DNA of 64,000 nucleotides from an uncultured Bacteroidales bacterium (GTDB lineage Bacteria; Bacteroidota; Bacteroidia; Bacteroidales; WCHB1-69): NCBI GenBank assembly GCA_946186495.1, contig CAMHNQ010000012.1, positions 1 to 64,000 of the forward strand, read 5' to 3'. Shown piece by piece: positions 7,922 to 15,917 of this stretch (position 1 is its first letter; each line of letters starts with the position of its first letter). The notes under the pieces were generated by a model. It saw only the letters and a program-made list of their open reading frames with translations, ran no database searches and was not told where the DNA came from. The position numbers and the translations under genes were made by a program.

Positions 7922-8977
7922 TGAAGATTGGGGATTGGGGGTTGGGGTAGAATATTTTTTTGTGGGAGGAATTATCAATTCCGCGTTGGTGTAGAGTTTT
8001 TCCATGCCTGCGGTGATGACGGTGTCGCCGGGGAAGAGACCGGAGGAGACGAGGACGCCATTAGCCACAAAGCCGGAGGCGGTGATGAGGCGGTGTTGTG
8101 CGCGGCCGCTCCCCACCACCCAGACGGAGAGGCCTTCCGGGCGAGTCTGGACGCATTTGGCAGGAATCACAAAACCTTGATTGTCAGATTTGTCCAACAA
8201 CACTTTACAGACCATTCCGGGAAGAAGCGCTCTGTCGTTGTTTGGGAAGGCGATTTTCACATGGTAGCTGTGAGAGACGCGGGAGGCACTGACACTGCGG
8301 TCGGTAACACGGCCGGTCATCATGCGGTTGCCGAGGGCGGGAACGCAGACTTTCGCCGTGTCGCCGAGGTTCACCGTACTTATTTCGCTCTCGGGAACGG
8401 AAAAGGTGACCGACACGCTGCCCATTTGGAGAATGGTGAGCGCAGGTTCACCGGGCATCAAGGAGGCACCCGCTTTGGCGTTACAGCTGCCCACCACACC
8501 TGAGACTGGGGAAGTCAACGTGCAGTCTTCAAGCTGCTTGCGGGCAATCCGCTCCATCGAACGAGCCTGTTCGAGGGTGGTCTGCATCTCTACCCATTTC
8601 ACTTCCGCCAGACTACCCTGGTCGTAAACTTTCTTCAGCCTGTTGTAGGCATCCTCAGCCTGTTCCAACGAGGCTTTTGCGGAATTGTAGGCATTCTGCG
8701 CCGTAGTGCTGTTTACCACGGCGACCACCTGCCCTTCGCGAACACGGTCGCCCTCTTGTACATATACGCGCTCCACTCGCCCACCGACAGGAAAACTCAG
8801 CGACACGGAAAAGTCTTCCTCAATCTCCCCGACATAGGCGCGGGTCATGCTGTTCGCCACCGTATCCACCAACATCACCTCCACAGGAACAGGGCGACGC
8901 TCGGGCGCGGACTCCTTATGGCCACAGCTGCACAGCAACAGGCCCACTCCTGCCAAGAAAATCGTCAACTTTTCCAT
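7904..8977 (-). CDS. RND efflux periplasmic adaptor (membrane fusion protein)
   Basis: The protein has 357 residues and is a lipoprotein (MEKLTIFLAGVGLLLCSC). It shows the HlyD/AcrA layout: a beta-strand plus lipoyl half-motif (VERVYVQEGDRVREGQVVAV), a coiled-coil hairpin at about residues 95-165, the second lipoyl half (LTSPVSGVVGSCNAKAG), and beta-barrel and membrane-proximal parts with DTVITAGMEKLYTNAELI. It bridges the permease to an outer membrane channel. It overlaps the heptamer array at its 3' end and starts 6 nt after the upstream lipoprotein gene, consistent with one operon. Confidence 0.9.
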   Translation of the reverse strand: MEKLTIFLAGVGLLLCSCGHKESAPERRPVPVEVMLVDTVANSMTRAYVGEIEEDFSVSLSFPVGGRVERVYVQEGDRVREGQVVAVVNSTTAQNAYNSAKASLEQAEDAYNRLKKVYDQGSLAEVKWVEMQTTLEQARSMERIARKQLEDCTLTSPVSGVVGSCNAKAGASLMPGEPALTILQMGSVSVTFSVPESEISTVNLGDTAKVCVPALGNRMMTGRVTDRSVSASRVSHSYHVKIAFPNNDRALLPGMVCKVLLDKSDNQGFVIPAKCVQTRPEGLSVWVVGSGRAQHRLITASGFVANGVLVSSGLFPGDTVITAGMEKLYTNAELIIPPTKKYSTPTPNPQSSITNNQ

Positions 8978-8983
8978 CTTCCT

Positions 8984-9490
8984 CTAATTTTTCTCCGCTA
9001 TTATCGTCATTTTCTGACCAGACAGCGAAACCTGGGGGGCGCCACTTTGGCTACCGGACCATGTTTCCGTGAGCAACAGCATGCCGTCATTCAGCACACC
9101 CCCACCCTCAGCCCTGACACGGTACACGATGGAGGAGGATTCCTCCTGGGCCGGGAAAGGCAGCGAGGAGAGGGTCACCAGATGCGTGGTGAACTCATGG
9201 GGAGCCAATACCAGCGAGTCGCCCTTGCGGGTCACAGTAGCCGTATAACAGCCACCGTTCATCTCATTCATCGTGATTATATAACGGTCTTTCTGATACT
9301 TGTCTTTGAGCACATTCATCTGCCCATTGCGATGGAACAGCTGATAGGTCACAGTGCCTGCCGAATCGGTCAGGGCCAGTTCGCCCGAAAGCTTGTAGCT
9401 ATAGTCGCCAACCAGCGACTGTTTGCCTTTGTCGCAGGCGCAGAAGCCAAGCATGATGGACAAGGATACCAATATTACACTCTTTCTCAT
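8984..9490 (-). CDS. Small lipoprotein of unknown function in the efflux operon
   Basis: The ATG at 9490 gives MRKSVILVSLSIMLGFCAC, a lipoprotein signal; the longer ORF start at 9526 would hide it. The mature part of about 150 residues looks beta-rich (VGDYSYKLSGELALTDSAG, DRYIITMNEMNGGCYTATV), like a small lipocalin-type sensor or binding protein. I do not recognise a family. It sits 6 nt upstream of the adaptor gene and 32 nt after the radical SAM gene, so it is probably co-transcribed with the pump. Confidence 0.65.
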   Translation of the reverse strand: MRKSVILVSLSIMLGFCACDKGKQSLVGDYSYKLSGELALTDSAGTVTYQLFHRNGQMNVLKDKYQKDRYIITMNEMNGGCYTATVTRKGDSLVLAPHEFTTHLVTLSSLPFPAQEESSSIVYRVRAEGGGVLNDGMLLLTETWSGSQSGAPQVSLSGQKMTIIAEKN

Positions 9491-9522
9491 AATCATAAAC
9501 ATCAGGTGAAAAGAAGCCGACC

Positions 9523-10299
9523 TCAATAGGCGTCCGCATTGAAACCTTCGGCTCGGAGTTTCGACACAAGCCCCTCCAAATAGGATTTGTCGAACTTATG
9601 GAGAGCAAGGGCCGGAGTCTCACGGTCAAGGGAGTAGATGACAATGCGTTTCGGACGGATGCGCCGGATGCGTTCAAGCCATCGTTCCCAGTTCTCTCCT
9701 ACGGAGTTGTCGAACGCCTTCCCGTCCTGCTCGCCCCTGAAGAAAAGTGTCTGGATGATGACATTGCCCCCAAAGGTGCACAGCTGGTCGGTGACCTGTT
9801 CGATGTCCACCGGGACGATAGGCGCGTTGACGGTGTCAAGCATCTCCTGTGTGCCGGCATCCAGCTTCAACATCGGATTCTCGATGCGTTTCAGGGCGGA
9901 GACGATCTCCGGCCTGTACAGCTGTGTGGCGTTCGACAGACAGGTGATCACCGCACCAGGATAGTATTTGTCCCGCAGCGCGACCAAACGGTCGATGACC
10001 TGGTCGAACCAAGGGTAGAGCGTAGGTTCCCCGTTACCGGAGAAAGTGATGCTGTCAACAGGGGTGTTACTTGCGCAACAGGATGACAGCTTGCGCTCTA
10101 TAGCCTCCATGACCGTCTCTATCGGATACGGCTCACGCGCCTTGAGGTTCTTTTCCAGCGTCCAACCGCACTCGCAGTAGAGGCAGTTGAACGTACATAT
10201 TTTCTCATCCACGGGCATAAGGTTGATGCCTAACGACTGTCCCAGCCGTCTGCTGAATATCGGCCCGAAAGCGATGGATTCCCAGAGGAAAGTACTCAT
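9523..10299 (-). CDS. Radical SAM protein
   Basis: The protein has 258 residues. The CxxxCxxC cluster-binding motif is CTFNCLYC at about residues 37-44, and SITFSGNGEPTLYP near residue 85 is the SAM-contact GGE-like motif. It lacks an obvious C-terminal auxiliary-cluster (SPASM) domain. Short radical SAM enzymes of this type are common in Bacteroidota and their substrate is usually unknown. Position suggests co-transcription with the lipoprotein and efflux genes. Confidence 0.85.
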   Translation of the reverse strand: MSTFLWESIAFGPIFSRRLGQSLGINLMPVDEKICTFNCLYCECGWTLEKNLKAREPYPIETVMEAIERKLSSCCASNTPVDSITFSGNGEPTLYPWFDQVIDRLVALRDKYYPGAVITCLSNATQLYRPEIVSALKRIENPMLKLDAGTQEMLDTVNAPIVPVDIEQVTDQLCTFGGNVIIQTLFFRGEQDGKAFDNSVGENWERWLERIRRIRPKRIVIYSLDRETPALALHKFDKSYLEGLVSKLRAEGFNADAY

Positions 10300-10307
10300 T
10301 TTTGAAA

Positions 10308-10335
10308 TGGTTATTGGTTATTGGTTATTGGTTAT
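10308..10335. repeat. Heptamer array TGGTTAT x4
   Basis: Four perfect TGGTTAT units, identical to the array at 7894-7921, lie immediately upstream of the radical SAM start codon (9 nt away). A degenerate fifth unit, TGATTAT, follows. Confidence 0.85.
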
Positions 10336-10395
10336 TGATTATTGGGGGTGGTGAGTATTTAAAGTTTAGGGGTAGGTAATTCGGGTAACTTATTG

Positions 10396-10887
10396 TTACT
10401 GTTTGTCATACTTAAGAACTTCGTCGGAGAAGAAATCGAGTTGCACGCCGGCGGCCTTGAACATTTCCTCGGATTCCTGGCCGGCATGGTACTTGTTGGC
10501 GCAGACCACCCTGACGATGCCGCAGTTTATGATGAGCATCGCGCAGGTGCGGCAGGGAGTCATGCGGCAGTAGAGGGTGGCGCCGTTGAGGGAGATGCCC
10601 AACTTGGCGGCCTGGCAGATGGCGTTCTGTTCGGCATGGACCGTCCGCACGCAATGCTGTGTCACGGTGCCGTCCTCATGGACCGTGCGTTTGAGCTGGT
10701 GCCCCACATCGTCGCAGTGCGGCAGCCCCTTGGGGGACCCTACGTAGCCGGTGACCAGTATCTGCCGGTCACGGACCACCACGCAGCCGCTGCGACCACG
10801 GTCACAGGTGGCGCGTTTGCTCACCGTGTCGGCAATTTCCATGAAATATTCGTCCCACGAGGGACGCTGATGATGTAATTCTTCCAT
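10396..10887 (-). CDS. dCMP deaminase family protein
   Basis: The protein has 163 residues in the zinc cytidine/deoxycytidylate deaminase superfamily. The catalytic HAE is in TVHAEQNAICQ, and the second zinc motif PCxxC is in TPCRTCAMLI. The extra Cys/His segment (GLPHCDDVGH) is typical of ComEB/dCMP deaminases. The reaction is dCMP to dUMP, feeding dTMP synthesis. It may be the first gene of the minus-strand operon running to the efflux permease. A -7 element lies 23 nt upstream of the start. Confidence 0.9.
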   Translation of the reverse strand: MEELHHQRPSWDEYFMEIADTVSKRATCDRGRSGCVVVRDRQILVTGYVGSPKGLPHCDDVGHQLKRTVHEDGTVTQHCVRTVHAEQNAICQAAKLGISLNGATLYCRMTPCRTCAMLIINCGIVRVVCANKYHAGQESEEMFKAAGVQLDFFSDEVLKYDKQ

Positions 10888-10909
10888 ATTCCACTATCTA
10901 AAGAGGGCG

Positions 10910-10917
10910 CAAAATTA
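10910..10917 (-). promoter_or_regulatory. -7 element TAATTTTG for the deaminase
   Basis: CAAAATTA on the plus strand reads TAATTTTG on the minus strand. It predicts transcription starting about 15 nt before the deaminase ATG. No clear -33 TTTG is visible. Confidence 0.55.
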
Positions 10918-10992
10918 CACAATATTTCGGCATGGCGCACCACATGGTGATTTTTCTTAAAAAAATGCGACGGACGAATTATAAAAAAATAC

Positions 10993-11000
10993 TATTTTTG
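10993..11000 (+). promoter_or_regulatory. -7 element TATTTTTG for the Sua5/YrdC gene
   Basis: TATTTTTG precedes the ATG at 11019 by 18 nt, so the leader would be about 12 nt. This supports 11019 over the TTG start at 10932 in the ORF track. Confidence 0.6.
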
Positions 11001-11018
11001 CAGGTTATTTTTTTGGTT

Positions 11019-11582
11019 ATGGAAGAGGAAATTGAAAAATGCATCACCCTGTTGAAAGAGGGCAAAGTGATTCTGTATCCCACTGATACAGTGTGGGGTA
11101 TCGGCTGCGATGCCACCTGCGAGGAGGCCATCACACGAATATACAACATCAAGCGGCGCAACGAGAAAAAGAGCATGATCATCCTGCTGGACTCCATGCA
11201 AAGGCTTCCGATGTATGTCAAGAACATCCCGCTGATTGCTTGGGACCTGCTCTCGCACGTCACCCGGCCGACGACTTTCATCTACCCGAGTGCCTGCAAC
11301 CTGCCCGACAAGCTGATCCACGAGGACGGCACCATCGCCATACGCATCGTGCAGCAGGAGTTCTGCCGCCAGGTAATCAAAGGGCTGGGCAAGCCCATCA
11401 TCTCCACTTCCGCCAACATCGCCGGCGAACCTACCCCGCAGACTTTCGACCACATCTCCCAGGATGTGATCAGGCAGATGGACTATGTGGTCTCCCCCGT
11501 GCAGTCCACTTCCATGGAGTTCAAGCCCTCCCGGCTCATCAAGTTCCTCGACGACTACAATTTCACCATCATCCGCGACTGA
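11019..11582 (+). CDS. L-threonylcarbamoyladenylate synthase (Sua5/YciO/YrdC family)
   Basis: The protein has 187 residues. The family signature is clear: LKEGKVILYPTDTVWGIGCD near the N-terminus, the basic pocket NIKRRNEKKSMIIL, and STSANIAGEPTP near residue 130. The enzyme makes threonylcarbamoyl-AMP from threonine, bicarbonate and ATP for t6A37 of tRNA. It is a short YrdC-type form without the C-terminal Sua5 domain. The stop lies 3 nt before the coaD ATG, so translation is probably coupled. Confidence 0.9.
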   Translation: MEEEIEKCITLLKEGKVILYPTDTVWGIGCDATCEEAITRIYNIKRRNEKKSMIILLDSMQRLPMYVKNIPLIAWDLLSHVTRPTTFIYPSACNLPDKLIHEDGTIAIRIVQQEFCRQVIKGLGKPIISTSANIAGEPTPQTFDHISQDVIRQMDYVVSPVQSTSMEFKPSRLIKFLDDYNFTIIRD

Positions 11583-11585
11583 GAC

Positions 11586-12053
11586 ATGGGAAAAATCGCC
11601 GTTTACGCCGGGTCGTTCTGCCCTTTCACCAAAGGCCACGAGGACATCGTGAGCAGGGCGGTCCCCCTTTTCGACCGTCTGGTCATCGCCGTCGGGCACA
11701 ACTTCCTGAAAAAGGACGCTTTCTCCGTTGAGCAGCGCCTCCAATGGATCCAGACCCTCTACGCCTCCAATCCGTCTGTCGAGGTGACGGCCTATACCGG
11801 GCTGACCATCGACCTCTGCCGGAAACTCGGGGCCCGGTACCTGGTGCGCGGGCTGCGCAGCTCGCAGGACTTCCTCAAGGAGGAGGAACTCGCGCTGGTG
11901 AACCGCCGCATTGCCCCTGAAGTGGAGACCCTGTTCCTGCTCGCCTCCGACCGTTGGCGTCCTGTCTCCTCCTCCATGGTACGCGAACTTTGGTCCCTCG
12001 GCGCCGACTACACCCCATTCGTCTCATACAAACTCCCTGACTTCCGGCTCTAA
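11586..12053 (+). CDS. coaD: Pantetheine-phosphate adenylyltransferase
   Basis: The protein has 155 residues and is full length for CoaD, which catalyses the fourth step of CoA synthesis (4'-phosphopantetheine plus ATP to dephospho-CoA). The nucleotidyltransferase motifs are GSFCPFTKGH at the N-terminus and PVSSSMVRELWSLGAD near residue 125 (ISSTxVR type). VRGLRSSQDFLKEEELA is also characteristic. The usual Asp in GSFDPxTxGH is Cys here. Its TAA overlaps the next ATG (TAATG), which points to coupling with the thioredoxin-fold gene. Confidence 0.92.
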   Translation: MGKIAVYAGSFCPFTKGHEDIVSRAVPLFDRLVIAVGHNFLKKDAFSVEQRLQWIQTLYASNPSVEVTAYTGLTIDLCRKLGARYLVRGLRSSQDFLKEEELALVNRRIAPEVETLFLLASDRWRPVSSSMVRELWSLGADYTPFVSYKLPDFRL

Positions 12054-13504
12054 TGAGAAAACGTCTTCGACATATCATCCTCGCCTTCGGTTTGTGGACG
12101 GGATGCCCCGTTTTCGGGCAGACACCCGTGACCATCACCGGCACGGCATCCTTCGCCGCCGGGGAGGAGATACGTCTGCTGGTATTCAACGACCTGCTGA
12201 ACGGCATCGCCGAGGTCGTCACCACCGATATCATCGACAAGAACGGCCGCTTCTCCCTGCGATTCGCCACCACGGAAATCCAACTCGCCCAACTGGCCAT
12301 CCGAACCTCCAAGGCCGAGTTCTTCATCGTGCCGGCCAACAGCTACTCGTTCAACATCACGGTTGACAGCATTCTCTACCAGCGAGTCAATCCCGAAAAA
12401 TACGGCGGTTTCCTCCATATCGAGAACCTCCGTCCGGACACCGCCGACCTCAATTACAAAATAAACCGCTTCTCGCAACTCTTCGGGAGCCTCTCCGACG
12501 AGTACGCCTACGACTTGATCTACGGCCACAACCCCGGCATCTTCGACTCCGTCAGGAACCTTGTCGCCGGCCGCTACCACTTCACCTACACCCCGACAAA
12601 CTTCTACCAGTCATACGGCTTCTACACCCTTGGGGAGCTCGACATGCTGCAGTACCGTAAAAAGCCGACACTGATCTACCAGAAATATTTCGACAACGAC
12701 TACATCCTCTACAACAACCCGGCCTACATGTCACTCTTCAACCAATATTACGAAGGTTACCTCTACTACTCCTCATATATCAGCAAGGAATTGCTGGACC
12801 GCACCATCAACGACCAGCCCGACTACCCCACCCTTTTCAACGAAGTTGGGCGCGACCCGAAACTGGCCAACGCGCGCCTCCGCGAACTGGTGATTATCAA
12901 AAACCTGATAGGCTTTCTCGACAACAAGGAGTTCGACCGGGGCAACATCCTAAAACTGCTGGAATACATCCGGACAACGACCTCCTTTGACAAGCACAAG
13001 GATTTAATAACCAGCAAGCTAAACCAACTTTCACGCAACAGGAAGGCTCTGGAAGGGATGGCGTTCCTCAACGCAAAAGGGCACAAGACCACGCTTAAAC
13101 AATACAAGGGTTCGGTCGTCTATTTGCATATCTTCCAGACCGACTGCCTCAACTGTATCAGGGAAATGATGATTATCAAAGAATTGGCCGAAAAATACGA
13201 TGGGAAAGTACAATTCGTCAGTATGTGCATCGATCCCGACAAGGCAGACTACCTGTCGTTCACGAAGAGATACGGCCAGCAGTTCGGATGGCCGGTGCTC
13301 TACTTCGACGAACAGTACGACTGGTTAGTGCAGCTGGGGGTGGAGACACTGCCCGACCACATCCTCTTCAACGCCGACGGGTCTTTGTCGATGCGATATG
13401 CGCCGTCACCCGAGAAGGGGCTTGCCGAATACCTGCAAACCCGGTTCCCGCAGGAGGCCGAAGAGGAAGAGAACCCGATGTTTTACAACAGAAACAAACA
13501 ATAA
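12053..13504 (+). CDS. Secreted thioredoxin-fold protein with long N-terminal region
   Basis: The protein has 483 residues with a signal peptide (MRKRLRHIILAFGLWTGCPVFG). The N-terminal part (ITGTASFAAGEEIRLLVFND) resembles the beta-sandwich DUF4369-like domain often fused to TlpA-type proteins. A long Tyr- and Asn-rich middle follows. The C-terminal thioredoxin domain from about residue 345 carries a CxxC as HIFQTDCLNCIREM, and a cis-Pro loop VETLPDHILFN. It is a periplasmic thiol-disulfide or reductant-delivery protein. It forms a tight set with the TlpA-like gene 12 nt downstream. Confidence 0.75.
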   Translation: MRKRLRHIILAFGLWTGCPVFGQTPVTITGTASFAAGEEIRLLVFNDLLNGIAEVVTTDIIDKNGRFSLRFATTEIQLAQLAIRTSKAEFFIVPANSYSFNITVDSILYQRVNPEKYGGFLHIENLRPDTADLNYKINRFSQLFGSLSDEYAYDLIYGHNPGIFDSVRNLVAGRYHFTYTPTNFYQSYGFYTLGELDMLQYRKKPTLIYQKYFDNDYILYNNPAYMSLFNQYYEGYLYYSSYISKELLDRTINDQPDYPTLFNEVGRDPKLANARLRELVIIKNLIGFLDNKEFDRGNILKLLEYIRTTTSFDKHKDLITSKLNQLSRNRKALEGMAFLNAKGHKTTLKQYKGSVVYLHIFQTDCLNCIREMMIIKELAEKYDGKVQFVSMCIDPDKADYLSFTKRYGQQFGWPVLYFDEQYDWLVQLGVETLPDHILFNADGSLSMRYAPSPEKGLAEYLQTRFPQEAEEEENPMFYNRNKQ

Positions 13505-13516
13505 AAAAAGACACAA

Positions 13517-14029
13517 ATGAAAAAGAACATCCTCATCTGCATCTGCATGATGCTCAGCATCAGCCTTTTCGCCCAGGAAGCCAAAGACAGGCACTTGGCG
13601 AAGCTCCCTGCTGTTGACATTCAGGACATCAACGGCAACGTCTTCAACACCAAAGACATTCGGAACGACGGCAAGCCGGTTATCGTGAGCCTGTGGGCCA
13701 CCTGGTGCAAACCATGCATCGCCGAACTGCTTGCTATCGCGGACGAATACGAAGACTGGGTGGAGGAGACCGGCGTGAAGCTGTACGCCATCTCCATCGA
13801 CGACGCCAAGACCTCCGCCCGCGTGGCCCCGTTCGTGAAAGGCAAGAACTGGGAGTACACGGTCCTGCTGGACGTCAACTCCGACTTCAAGCGCGCCATG
13901 AACGTCAACGACGTGCCTTTCATGTGCATCCTGAACGGGGACGGTGAAATCGTGTGGCAGCACACCTCATATGCGCCTGGCAGCGAGGCGGAGGTCTATG
14001 AAATCATCAAATCTTTGGTCAAGAAATAA
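13517..14029 (+). CDS. TlpA-like periplasmic thiol-disulfide oxidoreductase
   Basis: The protein has 170 residues with a signal peptide (MKKNILICICMMLSISLFAQ). The thioredoxin active site is SLWATWCKPCIAEL at about residues 60-73, with the cis-Pro loop NVNDVPFMCILN near residue 135. The WATWCKPC form is typical of TlpA/ResA reductants. It lies between another thioredoxin-fold protein and a DUF6029 barrel, suggesting one envelope redox operon. Confidence 0.88.
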   Translation: MKKNILICICMMLSISLFAQEAKDRHLAKLPAVDIQDINGNVFNTKDIRNDGKPVIVSLWATWCKPCIAELLAIADEYEDWVEETGVKLYAISIDDAKTSARVAPFVKGKNWEYTVLLDVNSDFKRAMNVNDVPFMCILNGDGEIVWQHTSYAPGSEAEVYEIIKSLVKK

Positions 14030-14049
14030 CATTCACTCAACATAATCGT

Positions 14050-15780
14050 ATGGTTCTCAAGTCTATCAAGCGAGTGTTCCTCGCTTTCACCCTTTTATCG
14101 GGATGTCTTCTCGCCCAGGCGCAGCACCAGATCGGCAACGGCCGCATCAGCGGGGACTTCGGGTTCGACGGCATGTACTACATCCCCGACTCAGTCATCG
14201 GAGCCGAAAAGGTGGACTCCAAGGTGCGCGGCAACGCATTCCTTAATCTATTATATAGTAACGGGGGGTTCTCCGCAGGCGCCAGATACGAGTTCTACAT
14301 GTTCCCTCTCATCGACTTCGAGAAGATCGGCTACCAGGGCCAGGGCATCAAGTACTTCTTCGCCGACTACAAGAACTCCTTCATCCAGGTCACGGCGGGC
14401 AACTATTACGAACAGTTCGGCAACGGCTTGACCCTCAGAGCCTACGAGGACCGTCAGCTTGGGATCGACAACAGCCTGTTAGGCGCACGGGTGAAGGTCA
14501 CCCCCTACAAGGGCATCTATCTCAAGGGAGTGTGGGGAATCGAACGCCGCAATTTCGACTCTTACATCGGCCGGAAAGACTTCGTTCGCGGCGCGGACCT
14601 GGAGCTCTCTTTCGGAGAGATGTTCCCTGTCGTGCAGGAGAAAGGCTTCATCGCCCGGGTCGGCGGCAGCTTTGTGAGCAAGTACCAGCCGGCCACCGCC
14701 CCCATCGACTTCGTCATCTACCCCGGCACGGACACGGCTGCGTTCGCCCAAATCCCGACGGACAAAATCCCAATGAACGTGGCCAACTGGGCCGCCCGCA
14801 TGACATTCGGATACAAGGACTTCCGCCTCGACGGGGAGTACGCCCGCAAAATCAACGACCCGAACATAAGCAACGGATTCATCTTCAAGCCCGGCGAGGC
14901 CCTGTTCCTTTCCGCCACCTACGCCAGGAAAGGCTTCGGCATCGCGGCCTCTTTCATCCGCGCCGACAACATGGAATTCCGCTCCCAGCGTTATGAGAAC
15001 AGCAACTCCCTGCTGATGATCAACAACATCCCGGCCATCAACCGCCAATACTCCTACCAGCTGATCGGCAACTACAGCTACGCCAGCCAGCCCAACAACC
15101 AAATCGGGGCGCAACTGCAAATCAACTACCAAATTCCCAAAAAGACAGCCCTCGGCGGCAAATACGGCACCGACATCACCTTCAACTACTCCCGTTTCCA
15201 TGACATCGACAAACAACCTGTCGAGCAAGCAGTTGACTTCGGCACCATGAGCGGCACCTACGGCTACACCTCCTCTTTCTTCAAGTTCGGCCCCAACCTG
15301 CTCTACCAGGACATCGGCCTGGAAATCAGCCACCGCTTCAACAACAAGAAGTGGAAATGGATCCTGGCCTACAACTACATCACCTATAACCTGGAAATCC
15401 TCCAAGGCCATGCCGGGATGATGCGCGGTCATCTGGTCGCCTCCGACCTCTCCTACAAGATCACCCCGAAACACGCGCTGCGCCTCGAACTGCAAAATCT
15501 CTACACCAAAGACGACGATGGCAGTAGCGCATACACCATGTTGGAGTACTCGTTCAGCCCGAGCTGGTTCGTTTCCATCAGCAACGAATGGAACTACGGC
15601 AACCCGATCAAAAGCCACAGAACGTCCTACTACAACATTGCCTGCGCCTACGTCTGGAACACCACCCGCATCGCCCTCAACTTCGGCAAAACCAAGGAGG
15701 GCATCCTCTGCGTAGGCGGTGTCTGCCGCGCCGTGCCTGCCTCCTTCGGGGCCGGTCTTTCGGTGACGACGTCGTTCTAA
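14050..15780 (+). CDS. DUF6029 family putative outer membrane beta-barrel protein
   Basis: The protein has 576 residues. A signal peptide (FLAFTLLSGCLLAQAQ) is followed by NGRISGDFGFDGMYYIPDS and repeated amphipathic strands with alternating aromatic residues (AGARYEFYMFPLIDFEKIGY, QVTAGNYYEQFGNGLTLRAYEDRQLGIDN). This pattern fits DUF6029, a Bacteroidota family of unknown function. It is the last gene of the 11.0-15.8 kb operon and is followed by a strong terminator. A link to the preceding TlpA-like proteins is inferred from position only. Confidence 0.7.
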   Translation: MVLKSIKRVFLAFTLLSGCLLAQAQHQIGNGRISGDFGFDGMYYIPDSVIGAEKVDSKVRGNAFLNLLYSNGGFSAGARYEFYMFPLIDFEKIGYQGQGIKYFFADYKNSFIQVTAGNYYEQFGNGLTLRAYEDRQLGIDNSLLGARVKVTPYKGIYLKGVWGIERRNFDSYIGRKDFVRGADLELSFGEMFPVVQEKGFIARVGGSFVSKYQPATAPIDFVIYPGTDTAAFAQIPTDKIPMNVANWAARMTFGYKDFRLDGEYARKINDPNISNGFIFKPGEALFLSATYARKGFGIAASFIRADNMEFRSQRYENSNSLLMINNIPAINRQYSYQLIGNYSYASQPNNQIGAQLQINYQIPKKTALGGKYGTDITFNYSRFHDIDKQPVEQAVDFGTMSGTYGYTSSFFKFGPNLLYQDIGLEISHRFNNKKWKWILAYNYITYNLEILQGHAGMMRGHLVASDLSYKITPKHALRLELQNLYTKDDDGSSAYTMLEYSFSPSWFVSISNEWNYGNPIKSHRTSYYNIACAYVWNTTRIALNFGKTKEGILCVGGVCRAVPASFGAGLSVTTSF

Positions 15781-15814
15781 GGCGACAGGAAACATTGCCC
15801 GTAGCATAGTGAAG

Positions 15815-15856
15815 AATCGAATGTGCATCCTGTGAGGTCCGCATTCGATTTTTTTT
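15815..15856 (+). terminator. Intrinsic terminator after the DUF6029 gene
   Basis: AATCGAATG and CATTCGATT form a 9-bp stem with an 18-nt loop, followed by eight T residues. Confidence 0.75.
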
Positions 15857-15857
15857 G

Positions 15858-15865
15858 TATCTTTG
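15858..15865 (+). promoter_or_regulatory. -7 element TATCTTTG for the acyl-CoA ligase
   Basis: TATCTTTG begins one base after the terminator T-tract. It lies 52 nt before the ATG at 15918. Confidence 0.65.
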
Positions 15866-15917
15866 CATGAGTGTTAACAAACGTTAATTCGGTAACAACT
15901 TATTATTGCTCAACAAG

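Noticed and set aside
14479-15828. 449-aa minus-strand ORF
   Set aside because: Antisense of the DUF6029 gene, with the same reversed-codon composition.
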